DNA of 64,000 nt from JBCBDX01 sp039815825 (GTDB lineage Bacteria; Pseudomonadota; Alphaproteobacteria; Rhizobiales; Rhizobiaceae): positions 7,156-71,155 of the forward strand of contig JBCBYO010000014.1 of assembly GCA_039815825.1 (NCBI GenBank). The letters run 5' to 3'. Below the pieces are notes generated by a model, which had not been told where the DNA came from, did not search any database, and saw nothing but the letters and a program-made list of their open reading frames with translations. A program made the translations under genes and the position numbers. Positions within the stretch are counted from its first letter, which is position 1, and the number at the start of each line of letters is the position of its first letter. Below, in pieces: positions 24,929-34,021 of this stretch.

Positions 24929-25489
24929 TCAATAAACGAACAGGGTCATAGCCCAAAGCGTAGCAGCCTGAAAGGCACAAAACGGAACATAAGTGGCGGA
25001 TTGGATCGGCCGTCGCCGCCGGATTTGGCGGAGTATCGTCGCGGCCAAGGCACCCAATGCGGCTGCAAACAAGAAGACGCCAAAGCTAGACAATGGCAGC
25101 CAAATGCCCACAATCGCGAAGAAATAGATATCCGCACGCCCAATTCCCGCTCTACCACGGATGCGTTCATAGATGATGGAAGCGCAGCCGGCGATTGCCA
25201 ACACGATTGCCCCTTCGATGACCGCCTGCCCCAAAACTTCGCCTGCCAATCCGACGTTAGCCGTCAGGGTATAGGCGTCCAAATATATGAAGACACAACC
25301 AAGTATTGCCGCGAGGACAAGCAGCCAAACTGGAATGGCATATTGCCGAAGGTCCGCTTGGATGATTGCCAGTGTTACCGGAGCTAACGCAGCATGTGCG
25401 ACCCAATTCCAACCATCAATAAAGCTGATCGACGCGGCAGCCATGAGCATTATGGATGTAAAGTAGATCAGGAACGAGCGCATTCTCAT
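24929..25489 (-). CDS. Short prepilin peptidase (A24 family, no methyltransferase domain)
   Basis: 186 aa with six or so membrane helices. The two catalytic Asp positions of type IV prepilin peptidases are visible: IIQADLRQYAIP (Asp near residue 46, followed by a basic residue) and GRAGIGRADIYFF (GxGx2D-like motif near residue 130-140). The N-terminal Cys-containing domain of PilD/GspO is missing, as in CpaA/TadV enzymes. AGGAG 8 nt before ATG 25489 fixes the start. Its place after gspD, in a locus with five pseudopilin genes, makes it the likely processor of GspG-K leaders. Lack of the methylating domain means the mature pseudopilins may not be N-methylated by it. Confidence 0.82.
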   Translation of the reverse strand: MRMRSFLIYFTSIMLMAAASISFIDGWNWVAHAALAPVTLAIIQADLRQYAIPVWLLVLAAILGCVFIYLDAYTLTANVGLAGEVLGQAVIEGAIVLAIAGCASIIYERIRGRAGIGRADIYFFAIVGIWLPLSSFGVFLFAAALGALAATILRQIRRRRPIQSATYVPFCAFQAATLWAMTLFVY

Positions 25490-25547
25490 GACGCCACTCC
25501 TGCATAGCGCCATGGCTGTAATCAAGGCTAGGGCTTGGAACCCCTGC

Positions 25548-27734
25548 CTACTGAATGATTGAATCTGAAAGTACCCGTATCGGCGTTGCTTCACGGCGCT
25601 GATTCATCAGCTGCAAACGATGACGCATTTCGTTCGCGATAGCCGATGCGTCGTGTTCATCGCGCAATACGCGTGGTCGGATCAAGAGTATCAACTCTGT
25701 CCGGGTGATTTCACGGCGTTTTTTACCGAAGAGGTCACCCCACCGACGTTTGTCGCTCAAACCCGGCAGACCGGCCGAGCTGTTGCTCTCGTTTTGGCTG
25801 ATTAGGCCACCCAATAAAACTGTTTGCCCGCTGACAGTTGAAAGGGCGCTGCTCACGCTACGCTGGGAGATCGTTGGGGTTAGACTATCAACGTTGGCAA
25901 CCACCGAGCTGATTTCCTGTTTGATATCCAAGCCGATCACCCCGTTGGCACTGATGCGTGGCCTCACAGATAGGATCACCCCAGTGTCACGAAACTCGAC
26001 CGAGTTGACGATTGGCGCATCGGGATTCTCGACCGACTGCGCTGTCTGTGTGGTAATTGGAACTTCATCGCCGATCTGCAGCGTCGCCACATTATTGTCC
26101 TGAACGACAACCGTGGGCTGTGAAAGGACTTTCACGTCTGTAATACTGCGCAAGGCGTCGAGAATATACCTCGGGTCATCTTCAGGTCCGAAGAGCAGAT
26201 TAAATCCGGGTAGCGCGCGGCTAATGGTGGCGTTCACACCCTCGCCCACCAGCCCAATTGAGCCATTGTCGTCGCCCAACCCAAAGTCCGAAGATCTGAA
26301 AAAGAACTGGACGCCATGGCGAAGCTCGTTGTTGAGCGTCACTTCAGCAATCGTTGTCTCTATGACAACTTGTTGCGGCCGCTGGTCGAGCGCTGCAATC
26401 GCCCGCTCAACAATTTCATAATTTTCATTGTCCGCGTAGACCAGGATCGTGTTGTTTGTTGCGTCAGCACTAATCCGCACATCTTGGAGAATTGCTTCTT
26501 GGCCAGATGCTGCTGAAAAACTTGCAGTCTGTGCGCTACCTCTCTCCGCAGCTTCCGCGAGGGCCGGCTCAGCCGTACCTGCGTTTTCCTGGGAGAAGCC
26601 GCTTGCCGCGTCAGGCGGAAATTGGTCCGACGCAGATGCCGGTGCGCTGGCACTACTGCTACCACCCAAGAACATTGCATTGAGCGTGGCGGCTAGTCGG
26701 GTGGCGTCTGCATACTGAACTTGGTAGACCCGAATTCCAGCGCTTTGAAAACTGTTCTGGTCCAGCCGCTCCATCCACTGCAGCGTACGTTGCAGCATGC
26801 GTTGGTTCTGCGCAACGATCAGCACCCCGTTGAGCCGTTCCATGGGCAACATTCGAACAAGGCCGGCGCCGCGACCGCCTTCTTGTGTTTGGAGAATTTC
26901 TTCTACTTCGCGGATGACAATTTCCGGGTTTGTCGTTTGAATGCTGTAGAGCCCAACGGCTTGGTCGCTAAGCCATTCTTCATCAAATGACAGCGCAGCT
27001 TCCATCGCCGCGCGACGCGACGCCGCCGGTCCAACAAACAAAAGCGTATTACGCTCCACGTCGACCCTAGCGCTGCTCTGCGGCACGACAAAAGAATCCA
27101 GCAATGGCAGAATGGTTTCTGCGGATACATGCTCAAGGGGCAGAATAGAAACGCCGTAGCCTGGCCGGACAGTGTCTCCACCCCCTAAATCAATAGTCGG
27201 CAACTCACGCGCTTCGGCTATTGGTACAATGCGATAACCCAATTCGCCGGGTACAATCGCCGCCCCCGAAAATGCCAGCGCACTCTCGAAGTATAGAAGA
27301 AGACGCTCTGCACTTACCGCGCGCCCTGTCGAAAGCGATACAGTCCCGCTGACACGCGGGTCGACGATGTAACCTTCTTTCAAAATGTCGGTAAAAATAA
27401 CGCGTGCGGCGGTTGCGATATCGGTCTGTTCAAAGTTGAGATTGAAGCTGTTGCCGGTCGTGCTCTCGGTGAAAAGCGGTCGGCCCCGACCCGCGCTTGT
27501 CGCACCACCTGCATAAACGATTGCGCGGCCACCAATATTGTTGGAACGACCCGTGATCTCTCGGCTTTGGGCTGAGCCTCTGGGCGATCTGGCGCTTAAG
27601 TCTGCATCTCGCACGCTCGCAAACGTATCGAACTCATCGATAACGTTGTCATTACCGAACTCGCCGTTGGCGCAACCGGCAATAGTTGCCGCCAGCAAAG
27701 CCACGGCGGCTCTTTTCAACAGGGGCAGGTGCAT
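25548..27734 (-). CDS. gspD: Type II secretion secretin GspD
   Basis: 728 aa outer-membrane secretin. Signal peptide with lipobox IAGC at residue 21, so it is a lipidated secretin that may not need a pilotin. Domain order: N0 (from about residue 90, FNLNFEQTDIATAARVI), N1-N3 with a Ser/Ala-rich insert in N3 (about residues 355-420), then the secretin core with VPITTQTAQSV, VRPRIS, ISQRSVSSALSTVSGQTVLLGGLI (about 620-643) and a C-terminal S-like tail with ELILLIRPRVL. M15 of the open frame was taken as start for the signal peptide. It lies between the STN-like protein and the prepilin peptidase in the leftward T2SS arm. Confidence 0.96.
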   Translation of the reverse strand: MHLPLLKRAAVALLAATIAGCANGEFGNDNVIDEFDTFASVRDADLSARSPRGSAQSREITGRSNNIGGRAIVYAGGATSAGRGRPLFTESTTGNSFNLNFEQTDIATAARVIFTDILKEGYIVDPRVSGTVSLSTGRAVSAERLLLYFESALAFSGAAIVPGELGYRIVPIAEARELPTIDLGGGDTVRPGYGVSILPLEHVSAETILPLLDSFVVPQSSARVDVERNTLLFVGPAASRRAAMEAALSFDEEWLSDQAVGLYSIQTTNPEIVIREVEEILQTQEGGRGAGLVRMLPMERLNGVLIVAQNQRMLQRTLQWMERLDQNSFQSAGIRVYQVQYADATRLAATLNAMFLGGSSSASAPASASDQFPPDAASGFSQENAGTAEPALAEAAERGSAQTASFSAASGQEAILQDVRISADATNNTILVYADNENYEIVERAIAALDQRPQQVVIETTIAEVTLNNELRHGVQFFFRSSDFGLGDDNGSIGLVGEGVNATISRALPGFNLLFGPEDDPRYILDALRSITDVKVLSQPTVVVQDNNVATLQIGDEVPITTQTAQSVENPDAPIVNSVEFRDTGVILSVRPRISANGVIGLDIKQEISSVVANVDSLTPTISQRSVSSALSTVSGQTVLLGGLISQNESNSSAGLPGLSDKRRWGDLFGKKRREITRTELILLIRPRVLRDEHDASAIANEMRHRLQLMNQRREATPIRVLSDSIIQ

Positions 27735-27879
27735 ACTCAAAACAACTCGCTTTTGCCCGGTGACCGCCTCGAACAAAGCGGGATGACAGCGTGCAGAGTT
27801 ACGCGAATTAGCTTGAGTAAAGGTTAATCGGCAATTGCGTTCGTTACTAAACCTTTAACGACCGGCACGGTGTAACATG

Positions 27880-28578
27880 CTAGCAAGTGTGCCCAGGTGG
27901 GCAAATAGCCTTAAGGTCCCGCGCCAACGATTCAGCTACACCGGCTGACTGACGACGCAAATTCTCCGCCGCCGCATTAATTGCTGCCTCTTGGGCCGGG
28001 GTTAACGGTTGGGGTGGCGGTAATGGTTGATTGCTACGATCACTTTGCGGGTTCGCAGCAGTCGAACCGGAAAGATTTTGGGGGAGTGCTGCCGACCTTG
28101 CGGGGCTAACACCACCGCGCAGACGCGATGCTGCAGGGGGCACCACCGCGGGACCCGTCACGCCTTCAATTTCGCGCACTACCCTTCTGTTTTGCGTATC
28201 AAGCAATACTGGCGGAGCGGCGATGGTTATTGTCGATTGGTCCGCAGCCTCAAAGTCAAAGACGACCAGTCTCACGGGAACGCCCGCTGAATACTCAATT
28301 AGGTAGTTTTGGCTGGGCAGTAAACTCACCAAAACGTCTTCAAGCGTTCCCGCAACATCCGCAGAAACCGTCACGTCCGACCCATCCGGCACCGTGACAG
28401 CGATATTCAATTCTTCCGCAATGCGCTGCGCCAGTTCGGCAAGGCTTGCGTTGTCAGCACGCACAGAAATCGCCTCGGAATGACCCGTAACGTCTATGGA
28501 CCCGCCATTGTTGGAATGAGCGAGACCAGGCGATAGGAACAAACCCGCTGCGCAAACTAGCCGGGGCCAAATTTTCAA
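27880..28578 (-). CDS. Periplasmic STN/secretin-N-like protein in the T2SS operon
   Basis: 232 aa, not a named T2SS component. Signal peptide ends near GLAHS (about residue 22). Residues about 33-105 (ISVRADNASLAELAQRIAEE, then VTVSADVAGTLEDVLVSLLP and NYLIEY) fit a secretin and TonB short N-terminal (STN) fold, which in secretins is the N0 domain. The middle is Pro/Ser/Asn-rich and probably disordered (about 135-190), then a helix and a C-terminal Cys pair (ICPPGHTC). It may bind GspD or an inner-membrane partner through the STN domain, perhaps as a GspC-like adaptor. It is 145 nt upstream of gspD. Confidence 0.72.
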   Translation of the reverse strand: MKIWPRLVCAAGLFLSPGLAHSNNGGSIDVTGHSEAISVRADNASLAELAQRIAEELNIAVTVPDGSDVTVSADVAGTLEDVLVSLLPSQNYLIEYSAGVPVRLVVFDFEAADQSTITIAAPPVLLDTQNRRVVREIEGVTGPAVVPPAASRLRGGVSPARSAALPQNLSGSTAANPQSDRSNQPLPPPQPLTPAQEAAINAAAENLRRQSAGVAESLARDLKAICPPGHTC

Positions 28579-28670
28579 CGGTTCATCCTCCGATTTCGCG
28601 TTTATTGCAGTTTATCAACGATGTTGCGACGTGACAATCGATCTCGTCACCAACTGCCAATCCAAGAGGA

Positions 28671-29141
28671 TTACAGCTCCTGTGGCGGATTGCCGTAAAT
28701 CACGCGGATACTTTTGTCGCCGTTTGAGAAAACAGCGCTCCGCTCATCTACCAAATTCAACTTCCAGCCATCTCGGCTTTCGCCGACGCTAAACCTGTAG
28801 GTCTGCTCAGCTTCCGTATTTCGAACGATCGCAACCACCTCACCTTCGGTCACCAAAACACCCGTGAGTGTCCAAGACGGTAACAGTTCAAGACGCTCAG
28901 GCTGCGGCACCGTTACTTCCGGTGTTGTCGCGACAATCGGTGCCAGTGGAGGACGTCGGCTGGGTGAGAATAGCGGCTTTTCCAGCAACTTCGTGTTTTC
29001 GGCAATAATTGAGGTGTTCAGCGGACCAAAATCAGCTTGCGCAAACGCCATCGAAGGCGGGCAAGCAAAACAGCAAACAAGCGTGAAGAACATGGATAAC
29101 CTTGGCAAAATCCGCCGATTGCTTATCGCCTTATCAAGCAT
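28671..29141 (-). CDS. Soluble HR-domain protein, GspC/GspN-like
   Basis: 156 aa. An N-terminal hydrophobic stretch ends in SMAFAQA, which looks like a cleavable signal peptide rather than a lasting anchor. After a Pro-rich linker comes a small domain: LTGVLVTEGEVVAIVRNTE, TYRFSVGESRDGW, LNLVDERSAVFSNGDKSI (about residues 90-150). This strand pattern (LxGVx.., AIVR, VGxxxxGW, V.xx.V.L..G) is that of the GspC homology region, which binds GspD N0, or of GspN. Full GspC would have an N-terminal transmembrane helix and often a PDZ domain; here there is no PDZ. It overlaps gspM by 8 nt. The start at M8 of the frame minimises the overlap. Confidence 0.75.
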   Translation of the reverse strand: MLDKAISNRRILPRLSMFFTLVCCFACPPSMAFAQADFGPLNTSIIAENTKLLEKPLFSPSRRPPLAPIVATTPEVTVPQPERLELLPSWTLTGVLVTEGEVVAIVRNTEAEQTYRFSVGESRDGWKLNLVDERSAVFSNGDKSIRVIYGNPPQEL

Positions 29142-29709
29142 CGCCGGGTCTCCAGTAGCCATTTATGGTCATCTCTATCGAGAGGGGACGCCAGCCATCG
29201 GCAGCACCAATTTCGCCCGCGCTGCCACTGGCGTGAAATATCGATAGTGTGGCGACGTGTGCCAGCGGGCTTCCGGTTTCGAAAGCTTGCAGCATAGCGG
29301 GCAAGTCGCCTTCATGGCTTTGAAATTGGGTGTTGATGACGACCAACCGCAGATCGCCGGGAATAGAACCAGCCGGTTCCGGGAAACGAATTTCCACCGA
29401 GGCAGGAACAACACCGAAGGATTGGAGCGTTTCAACAACGTGGTCTTGTAGTTCAGCGCCAGCCAGTGTTTCATCTTGGGCACGAAGCGCTAGGAGCAAG
29501 CCGGGATCCCGGTCGGCAGTCTGCGCCGTTTGGTCGGAAATGCGTTTTTCGAGCGCTACAATGTTCTCCTCGCTGATGTTTATCGCGGCTCGCGCAGATC
29601 GGACGGTACCAATCGCAGAAAAACCGATCCAAACGAGGAGCGCAAGGAGCGCCAACAGCGCGCCCCAAGCGACTATTCGACTGGCTGGACGAATTGCGGA
29701 CGGAGACAT
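29134..29709 (-). CDS. gspM: Type II secretion protein GspM
   Basis: 191 aa bitopic protein: a short cytoplasmic N-terminus, one membrane helix (about residues 13-32), a coiled-coil stretch (about 40-65) and a C-terminal ferredoxin-like domain (about 80-190; HVVETLQSFGVVP, DLRLVVINTQFQS, LSIEMTINGYW). This is the GspM layout of the inner-membrane platform, where it pairs with GspL. The ATG at 29709 shares its A with the gspL stop codon, so translation is coupled. An in-frame TTG one codon earlier was rejected. Confidence 0.85.
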   Translation of the reverse strand: MSPSAIRPASRIVAWGALLALLALLVWIGFSAIGTVRSARAAINISEENIVALEKRISDQTAQTADRDPGLLLALRAQDETLAGAELQDHVVETLQSFGVVPASVEIRFPEPAGSIPGDLRLVVINTQFQSHEGDLPAMLQAFETGSPLAHVATLSIFHASGSAGEIGAADGWRPLSIEMTINGYWRPGDA

Positions 29710-30749
29710 CAAAACTCTCCCTCCGGGGTTGTTTGTGCATAGTTGGGGACAAGAAACGTCTCATATTGATTAAGCGCTTCGTGTGCATTGCTGATGCGCG
29801 CGACAATTTCAAAGCGCACGCGATCGGCATCGTCGCTCTGCGTTATTGGCGCAGCGAACCGAACCTCTTCAAAAACACCCAGCTCCGTAAGGCGGCGAGC
29901 TAGCTCCGCAGCATCGTTAGTTTGCCCGGCAAAACGCAACTGGTCGCCATCCATTTGTACATTGAGCAAAAAGGTCTGATCGTTGAGCGCATACGCTAAT
30001 GTTTCCAGCACGATCAAACGCGAAGGGCTACCATTTTGTTGCTGATACAAAAATCGACCTGGCGCCGATGCCGGTTGCCGAACCATTTGCAAAAGCTGCC
30101 CGCGCAATTGGGTCTCCGTCTGCGCCAAGCTCAATTGCTTGGCAGCAAAAACCCGGCTCGCCAAAGTGCTGAAAGCAAAACCAAGGCAACAGGCGGCAAT
30201 AAGAGCGGCCAGGAATAGCTTTAGGCTTTTTGTACTTGCGTTCTTTGCTGCTGGTTTGCCGCCATTGGCCGGCATGAGCGATAACGTTCCGCCGCTTTCG
30301 CCCTCAATTTCAAAACGAACTGAAGCTGCTTTGCTTGCTTCCGGCCAGCTTTTTTCAAGACTGCGGTGAAGCACGCTGGCACTGGCCATAGCGACGATAA
30401 CCCGATGACCAGTGTCTTCGTCACCCGCTCTCGGCTCGGTCCAAAAGGCATACAAAACATCTGAAAGCGGCCAAGGGCTCAGTCGCGGGAGTTTGTTCGC
30501 CACGATGCCAGCTGCATGCGACGTTGCACCAGCGGGAAGATCTAGCTCGGCATAAGCAATGTCGGCGGATGTTAAAACAACACGTACCTTTTGATCCGCC
30601 AGACTTTTGACCTGACCGTTTCCAACTGACTTAAGGGGAATTGAGATGGCCCGACCGCTGGCATGAGCGTCACCCTGCAACGCAGCCGCCCATCGATCCA
30701 AAACAGAACCGAAGCGCACACCCAGCGACGATGTTAGGCTTGCAGCCAT
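29709..30749 (-). CDS. gspL: Type II secretion protein GspL (PilN-domain)
   Basis: 346 aa. A cytoplasmic N-terminal part of about 170 residues (VRVVLTSADIAYAELDLPAGA near 55-75 corresponds to the actin-like GspL fold), one membrane helix (about residues 175-196), a short coiled coil and a periplasmic ferredoxin-like PilN domain (LLNVQMDGDQLRFAGQTNDA, then FEEVRFAAPI and VRFEIVARI). GspL links the GspE ATPase to the inner-membrane platform. It is a little shorter than the usual 380-400 aa. It is followed by gspM with a 1-nt overlap and preceded by the methyltransferase 46 nt upstream. Confidence 0.85.
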   Translation of the reverse strand: MAASLTSSLGVRFGSVLDRWAAALQGDAHASGRAISIPLKSVGNGQVKSLADQKVRVVLTSADIAYAELDLPAGATSHAAGIVANKLPRLSPWPLSDVLYAFWTEPRAGDEDTGHRVIVAMASASVLHRSLEKSWPEASKAASVRFEIEGESGGTLSLMPANGGKPAAKNASTKSLKLFLAALIAACCLGFAFSTLASRVFAAKQLSLAQTETQLRGQLLQMVRQPASAPGRFLYQQQNGSPSRLIVLETLAYALNDQTFLLNVQMDGDQLRFAGQTNDAAELARRLTELGVFEEVRFAAPITQSDDADRVRFEIVARISNAHEALNQYETFLVPNYAQTTPEGEF

Positions 30750-30795
30750 CGTCCTTACCCACTTACAAAACGCGGTGAGTTAAGCTCACCGAAGT

Positions 30796-32121
30796 TCAAT
30801 ATCGATCAAGGAGAAGCTTTTCGGCCAACTCCTTCAGATGCTGTGTTTCCAGATCATTATAGTATCGCGAATTGTGAAACCTCAAGTAAAGGTCATTGAT
30901 CAAAACGGTCGCGTGCAAGTAAGGCTCTGCCTCTTCAGTGCCAATGCTATTGAGGTGCAAGATGCCCGCGAAATAGAACATGTTTCCGATGTGGAAAGGT
31001 ACATCCTGTGCCCAGACAGAGCGGTTATCGCTCCCATCAATGTCACCGAATTCGGCTTGTAAACGGGCTGCAACGGCCGTCGGATCAGCCAAATCGAAAT
31101 CAAAACGTCGCTTGTATTCTTCTGTTAAAGCTTTGAAGAACGCCCAGCCACGTTCCTTTTCGTCAGCATTAATGATGGTTTTGAAATGCCGATAAGCAAA
31201 ACCAGACCAAAGCGGATTATTTGTCTCGCCAATATCCTGCATACGTTTGGCGGTGTAATTGGCATAGACTTCGGGATCGGTGTGACGATCCGACGCGATC
31301 TTTTCAGGATCATCTGAGGCCAACGCAAATAGTGAGTCTTTGCCCGCTTCTACCCGCACATGTTTGAAGCCGACTTCTTCCAGGATTGCTTTGAGGCCGT
31401 CTGGTGAAAACAGAACCGCGTGGTAACCAGGTGTAAGGAGCGACAGCAAAAGGGTCTGCGACGCGTCTTCCAAGGCCAGCGAGTTGGGCGTCGACAACAC
31501 AAACAACCCATTTGGCGCCAAATTGGCCCTGACAATCTCAAGAAATGGCCGGGCGTTCGCGAAATGCTCGATTACTTCCATCGCAAAGATCGCATCTTGC
31601 AGGCCATACTTAGCGGCACTCTCGGCCTTTAGGTATTCCGATATTATCTCAATTCCGAGCTGTTTGCTCCCGACATTGGCGATCATCGACGGGTCTATGC
31701 CAACAGCATTCATACCCAATGCCTTTTCGGCAAAGTCGATGCCAAAACCGTAGCCTGGCCCGATTTCGAGGAGCTTCTTTGCACCAAACGCATGGGCAAT
31801 GGTTGATGGGCGTGCCAGAAAATCAACACCAGCGCCCTGCTCAACATAGAACTTTAAAGACTGCTCGAACGTAACCGATTCATATACCATCGGGTCGCTA
31901 TAGTCGGGGTCCTCGTAATCTATAACAAATGTAGAAGCGCAACGCGTACAACTGACAAAATTCAACGGTCGAGCGGGCTTGAGGGGGTTTCTAATTTCTC
32001 CAACTTGCGGGTGATCGTCTTCTTTGCCGCATGCTGGACATATGGCTGCACTGGTTGATCCCGTACGATGCCAAACCAAACCATGTCCAAAGGTCAGATC
32101 CGTTGTCATTTTGTCCGCCAT
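30796..32121 (-). CDS. Class I SAM methyltransferase with N-terminal zinc ribbon
   Basis: 441 aa. The N-terminus has CPACGKEDD and SCTRCA (two CxxC pairs, about residues 28-61), a likely zinc ribbon. The methyltransferase domain follows: LLEIGPGYGFGIDFAEKAL (motif I, about 117-135), VGIDPSM (acidic loop), DAIFAMEVIEHFANARPFLE (about 176-195) and LVLSTPN-like motif. The last about 190 residues have no clear family. Zinc-ribbon methyltransferases of this kind often modify sugars, but no substrate is visible. It is the first gene of the leftward T2SS arm, 136 nt divergent from gspE. A role in glycan decoration or pseudopilin modification is only inference. Confidence 0.85.
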   Translation of the reverse strand: MADKMTTDLTFGHGLVWHRTGSTSAAICPACGKEDDHPQVGEIRNPLKPARPLNFVSCTRCASTFVIDYEDPDYSDPMVYESVTFEQSLKFYVEQGAGVDFLARPSTIAHAFGAKKLLEIGPGYGFGIDFAEKALGMNAVGIDPSMIANVGSKQLGIEIISEYLKAESAAKYGLQDAIFAMEVIEHFANARPFLEIVRANLAPNGLFVLSTPNSLALEDASQTLLLSLLTPGYHAVLFSPDGLKAILEEVGFKHVRVEAGKDSLFALASDDPEKIASDRHTDPEVYANYTAKRMQDIGETNNPLWSGFAYRHFKTIINADEKERGWAFFKALTEEYKRRFDFDLADPTAVAARLQAEFGDIDGSDNRSVWAQDVPFHIGNMFYFAGILHLNSIGTEEAEPYLHATVLINDLYLRFHNSRYYNDLETQHLKELAEKLLLDRY

Positions 32122-32257
32122 TCGCCCCGAGCCTGCTTTTGTTATCCAAAAATCTCCAGCTGGCTCCTAGGTGAATTGGCATTGGCTGTAAATGAGTTAC
32201 CAGGCGTTCACTTCATCCACCTAGTCTGTTACTTGGTCGGTGGTGGAAGAATCTTAG

Positions 32258-34000
32258 ATGAACATACATCAAGACGGCAAACTAGGTGAGATGATGAAGG
32301 TGGGCAGTACATGGCCTATGTTCGTCGAGCATTTGGTTGAACGCAATCTGATTTCGGCCGATTTCGCCGAAACTGTTTTAAGCGATGATATGCGTTACGG
32401 TTCCGCGGCTGCTGCCGGATTACGCAGACTTGGCGAATCCAGCGGCCTGTCCCCTGAAGAGATCGTGACCCACTTGGCTGCTCAAACAGGCTTGGAAGGG
32501 TTTCCCGATTGCGTTTCGGTCGACGCGCAAGTAATCGGCGGCTTGCTGACGCCTGATTTCATGCGTGAAAACCGGATCGTGCCTGCAAGGTTGGTGGACG
32601 CTGGGCAGGAACGAAAGGTTTTACTGACCGCTAATCCATTTGATCCAAGCGCCATACGATCCGCGCTCCTAGCCTTACAAGATGCTATGGACATTGGCAT
32701 CGCCAGCCTTGAAGACATTGACGCACTTGCACGCAGCAACGGCGATGCCGAGCCAAGTGCAACCAGTGGCAGCGCGACAACGAGCGCGCCCTCTTCCGCC
32801 GACCTGGAACGCCTGCGCGATATGGCGAGTGGAACGCCGGTGGTGGCCTTGCTGGACGATTTGTTCGAGCGCGCCGTCGACTTGCGGGCGACCGATATTC
32901 ACTTTGAGCCCATGGCGTGGGGACTAACGGTCCGCCTCCGCATTGATGGTGTCTTGCGTAAACTGGAAGATCAGCCAAGCGAGTACGCTGCGCAAATTGT
33001 CTCAAGGCTTAAAATCCTGTCGCAATTGGACATCGCTGAAAAGCGCCGCGCGCAAGATGGGGCGGCAAGGCTCACCGTGCACGGGCAGCAATTTGACTTA
33101 CGCATTTCCACCCTTCCGACCAACCATGGCGAAAGCGTCGTCGTCAGACTGCTCACGCGCAATGCCAACGTCCATGCGCTGCACAGTATGGATATGAGCG
33201 ATCGCGATTTTGCCGCCATGAAACGTTTGCTCGACCACCCATACGGCATGATTGCGGTGACCGGACCAACCGGAAGCGGTAAAACAACGACGCTGGCGGC
33301 CTCTATTGCGCAACTCAACGAACCCGGGCGCAAGATTGTCACCGTTGAAGACCCGATCGAGTATCAGATCGACAATGTGGTTCAAAGCCAGGTGCGTTCA
33401 GAAGTCGATCTGACGTTTGCCAACGCGATCAGAAGCTTTGTGCGGCAGGACCCCGACGTCATCATGGTCGGCGAAATCCGTGATGGCGAAACAGCGCGCG
33501 CTGCGATCCAAGCGGCGCAAACCGGGCATCTTTTGCTGACAACCCTACACTCCAATACCGCTATCGCTGCGGTCAGCCGCCTGCGCAATCTGGGTTTGGA
33601 GAGCTATTTGATCGCAAGCAATTTGCGCGGCATTGTCGCCCAACGTTTGGTGCGCTTGCTGTGTCACAATTGCAGGTATGAAGCTGAGCTAACGCGCGAA
33701 GAGATCGCATCTGATCCTCGTTTTGCGGCCTTTGGCTTTAAAACGGGTGACAAGGTATGGCGGGCCCGAGGTTGTTCGCGTTGCGCCGGTACAGGCTATC
33801 GCGGGCGCACACCCGTGTTCGAAATCTTGGAACTGGACGACGATATCGCCAAAGCGATTGGCGAGGACCAGAGTGATATTTTGCTGCGTCAGATTGCCGT
33901 CGATAAAGGCATGGTATCATTACCGATGGACGCTCGGCGAAAGGTGGACCAGGGACTAACCTCGCCAGACGAGATATTCAGGGTCACGGCCTATCTTTAA
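32258..34000 (+). CDS. gspE: Type II secretion ATPase GspE
   Basis: 580 aa. N-terminal N1E-like domain (about residues 15-170), which would contact GspL; Ser/Thr-rich linker; then the N2E and ATPase core. Walker A GPTGSGKTTT (about 336-345), Asp box TVEDPIEY (about 364-371), Walker B DVIMVGEIRDGETA (about 405-418) and His box LTTLHSNTA (about 429-437). The zinc-binding C-domain insert is present: CHNC at residues 469-472 and CSRC at 506-509. It powers pseudopilus assembly. An alternative ATG 36 nt downstream would remove only the first 12 residues. It opens the rightward arm, divergent from the methyltransferase. Confidence 0.96.
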   Translation: MNIHQDGKLGEMMKVGSTWPMFVEHLVERNLISADFAETVLSDDMRYGSAAAAGLRRLGESSGLSPEEIVTHLAAQTGLEGFPDCVSVDAQVIGGLLTPDFMRENRIVPARLVDAGQERKVLLTANPFDPSAIRSALLALQDAMDIGIASLEDIDALARSNGDAEPSATSGSATTSAPSSADLERLRDMASGTPVVALLDDLFERAVDLRATDIHFEPMAWGLTVRLRIDGVLRKLEDQPSEYAAQIVSRLKILSQLDIAEKRRAQDGAARLTVHGQQFDLRISTLPTNHGESVVVRLLTRNANVHALHSMDMSDRDFAAMKRLLDHPYGMIAVTGPTGSGKTTTLAASIAQLNEPGRKIVTVEDPIEYQIDNVVQSQVRSEVDLTFANAIRSFVRQDPDVIMVGEIRDGETARAAIQAAQTGHLLLTTLHSNTAIAAVSRLRNLGLESYLIASNLRGIVAQRLVRLLCHNCRYEAELTREEIASDPRFAAFGFKTGDKVWRARGCSRCAGTGYRGRTPVFEILELDDDIAKAIGEDQSDILLRQIAVDKGMVSLPMDARRKVDQGLTSPDEIFRVTAYL

Positions 34001-34021
34001 ACGCCGCGTATGGTTTGGAAC

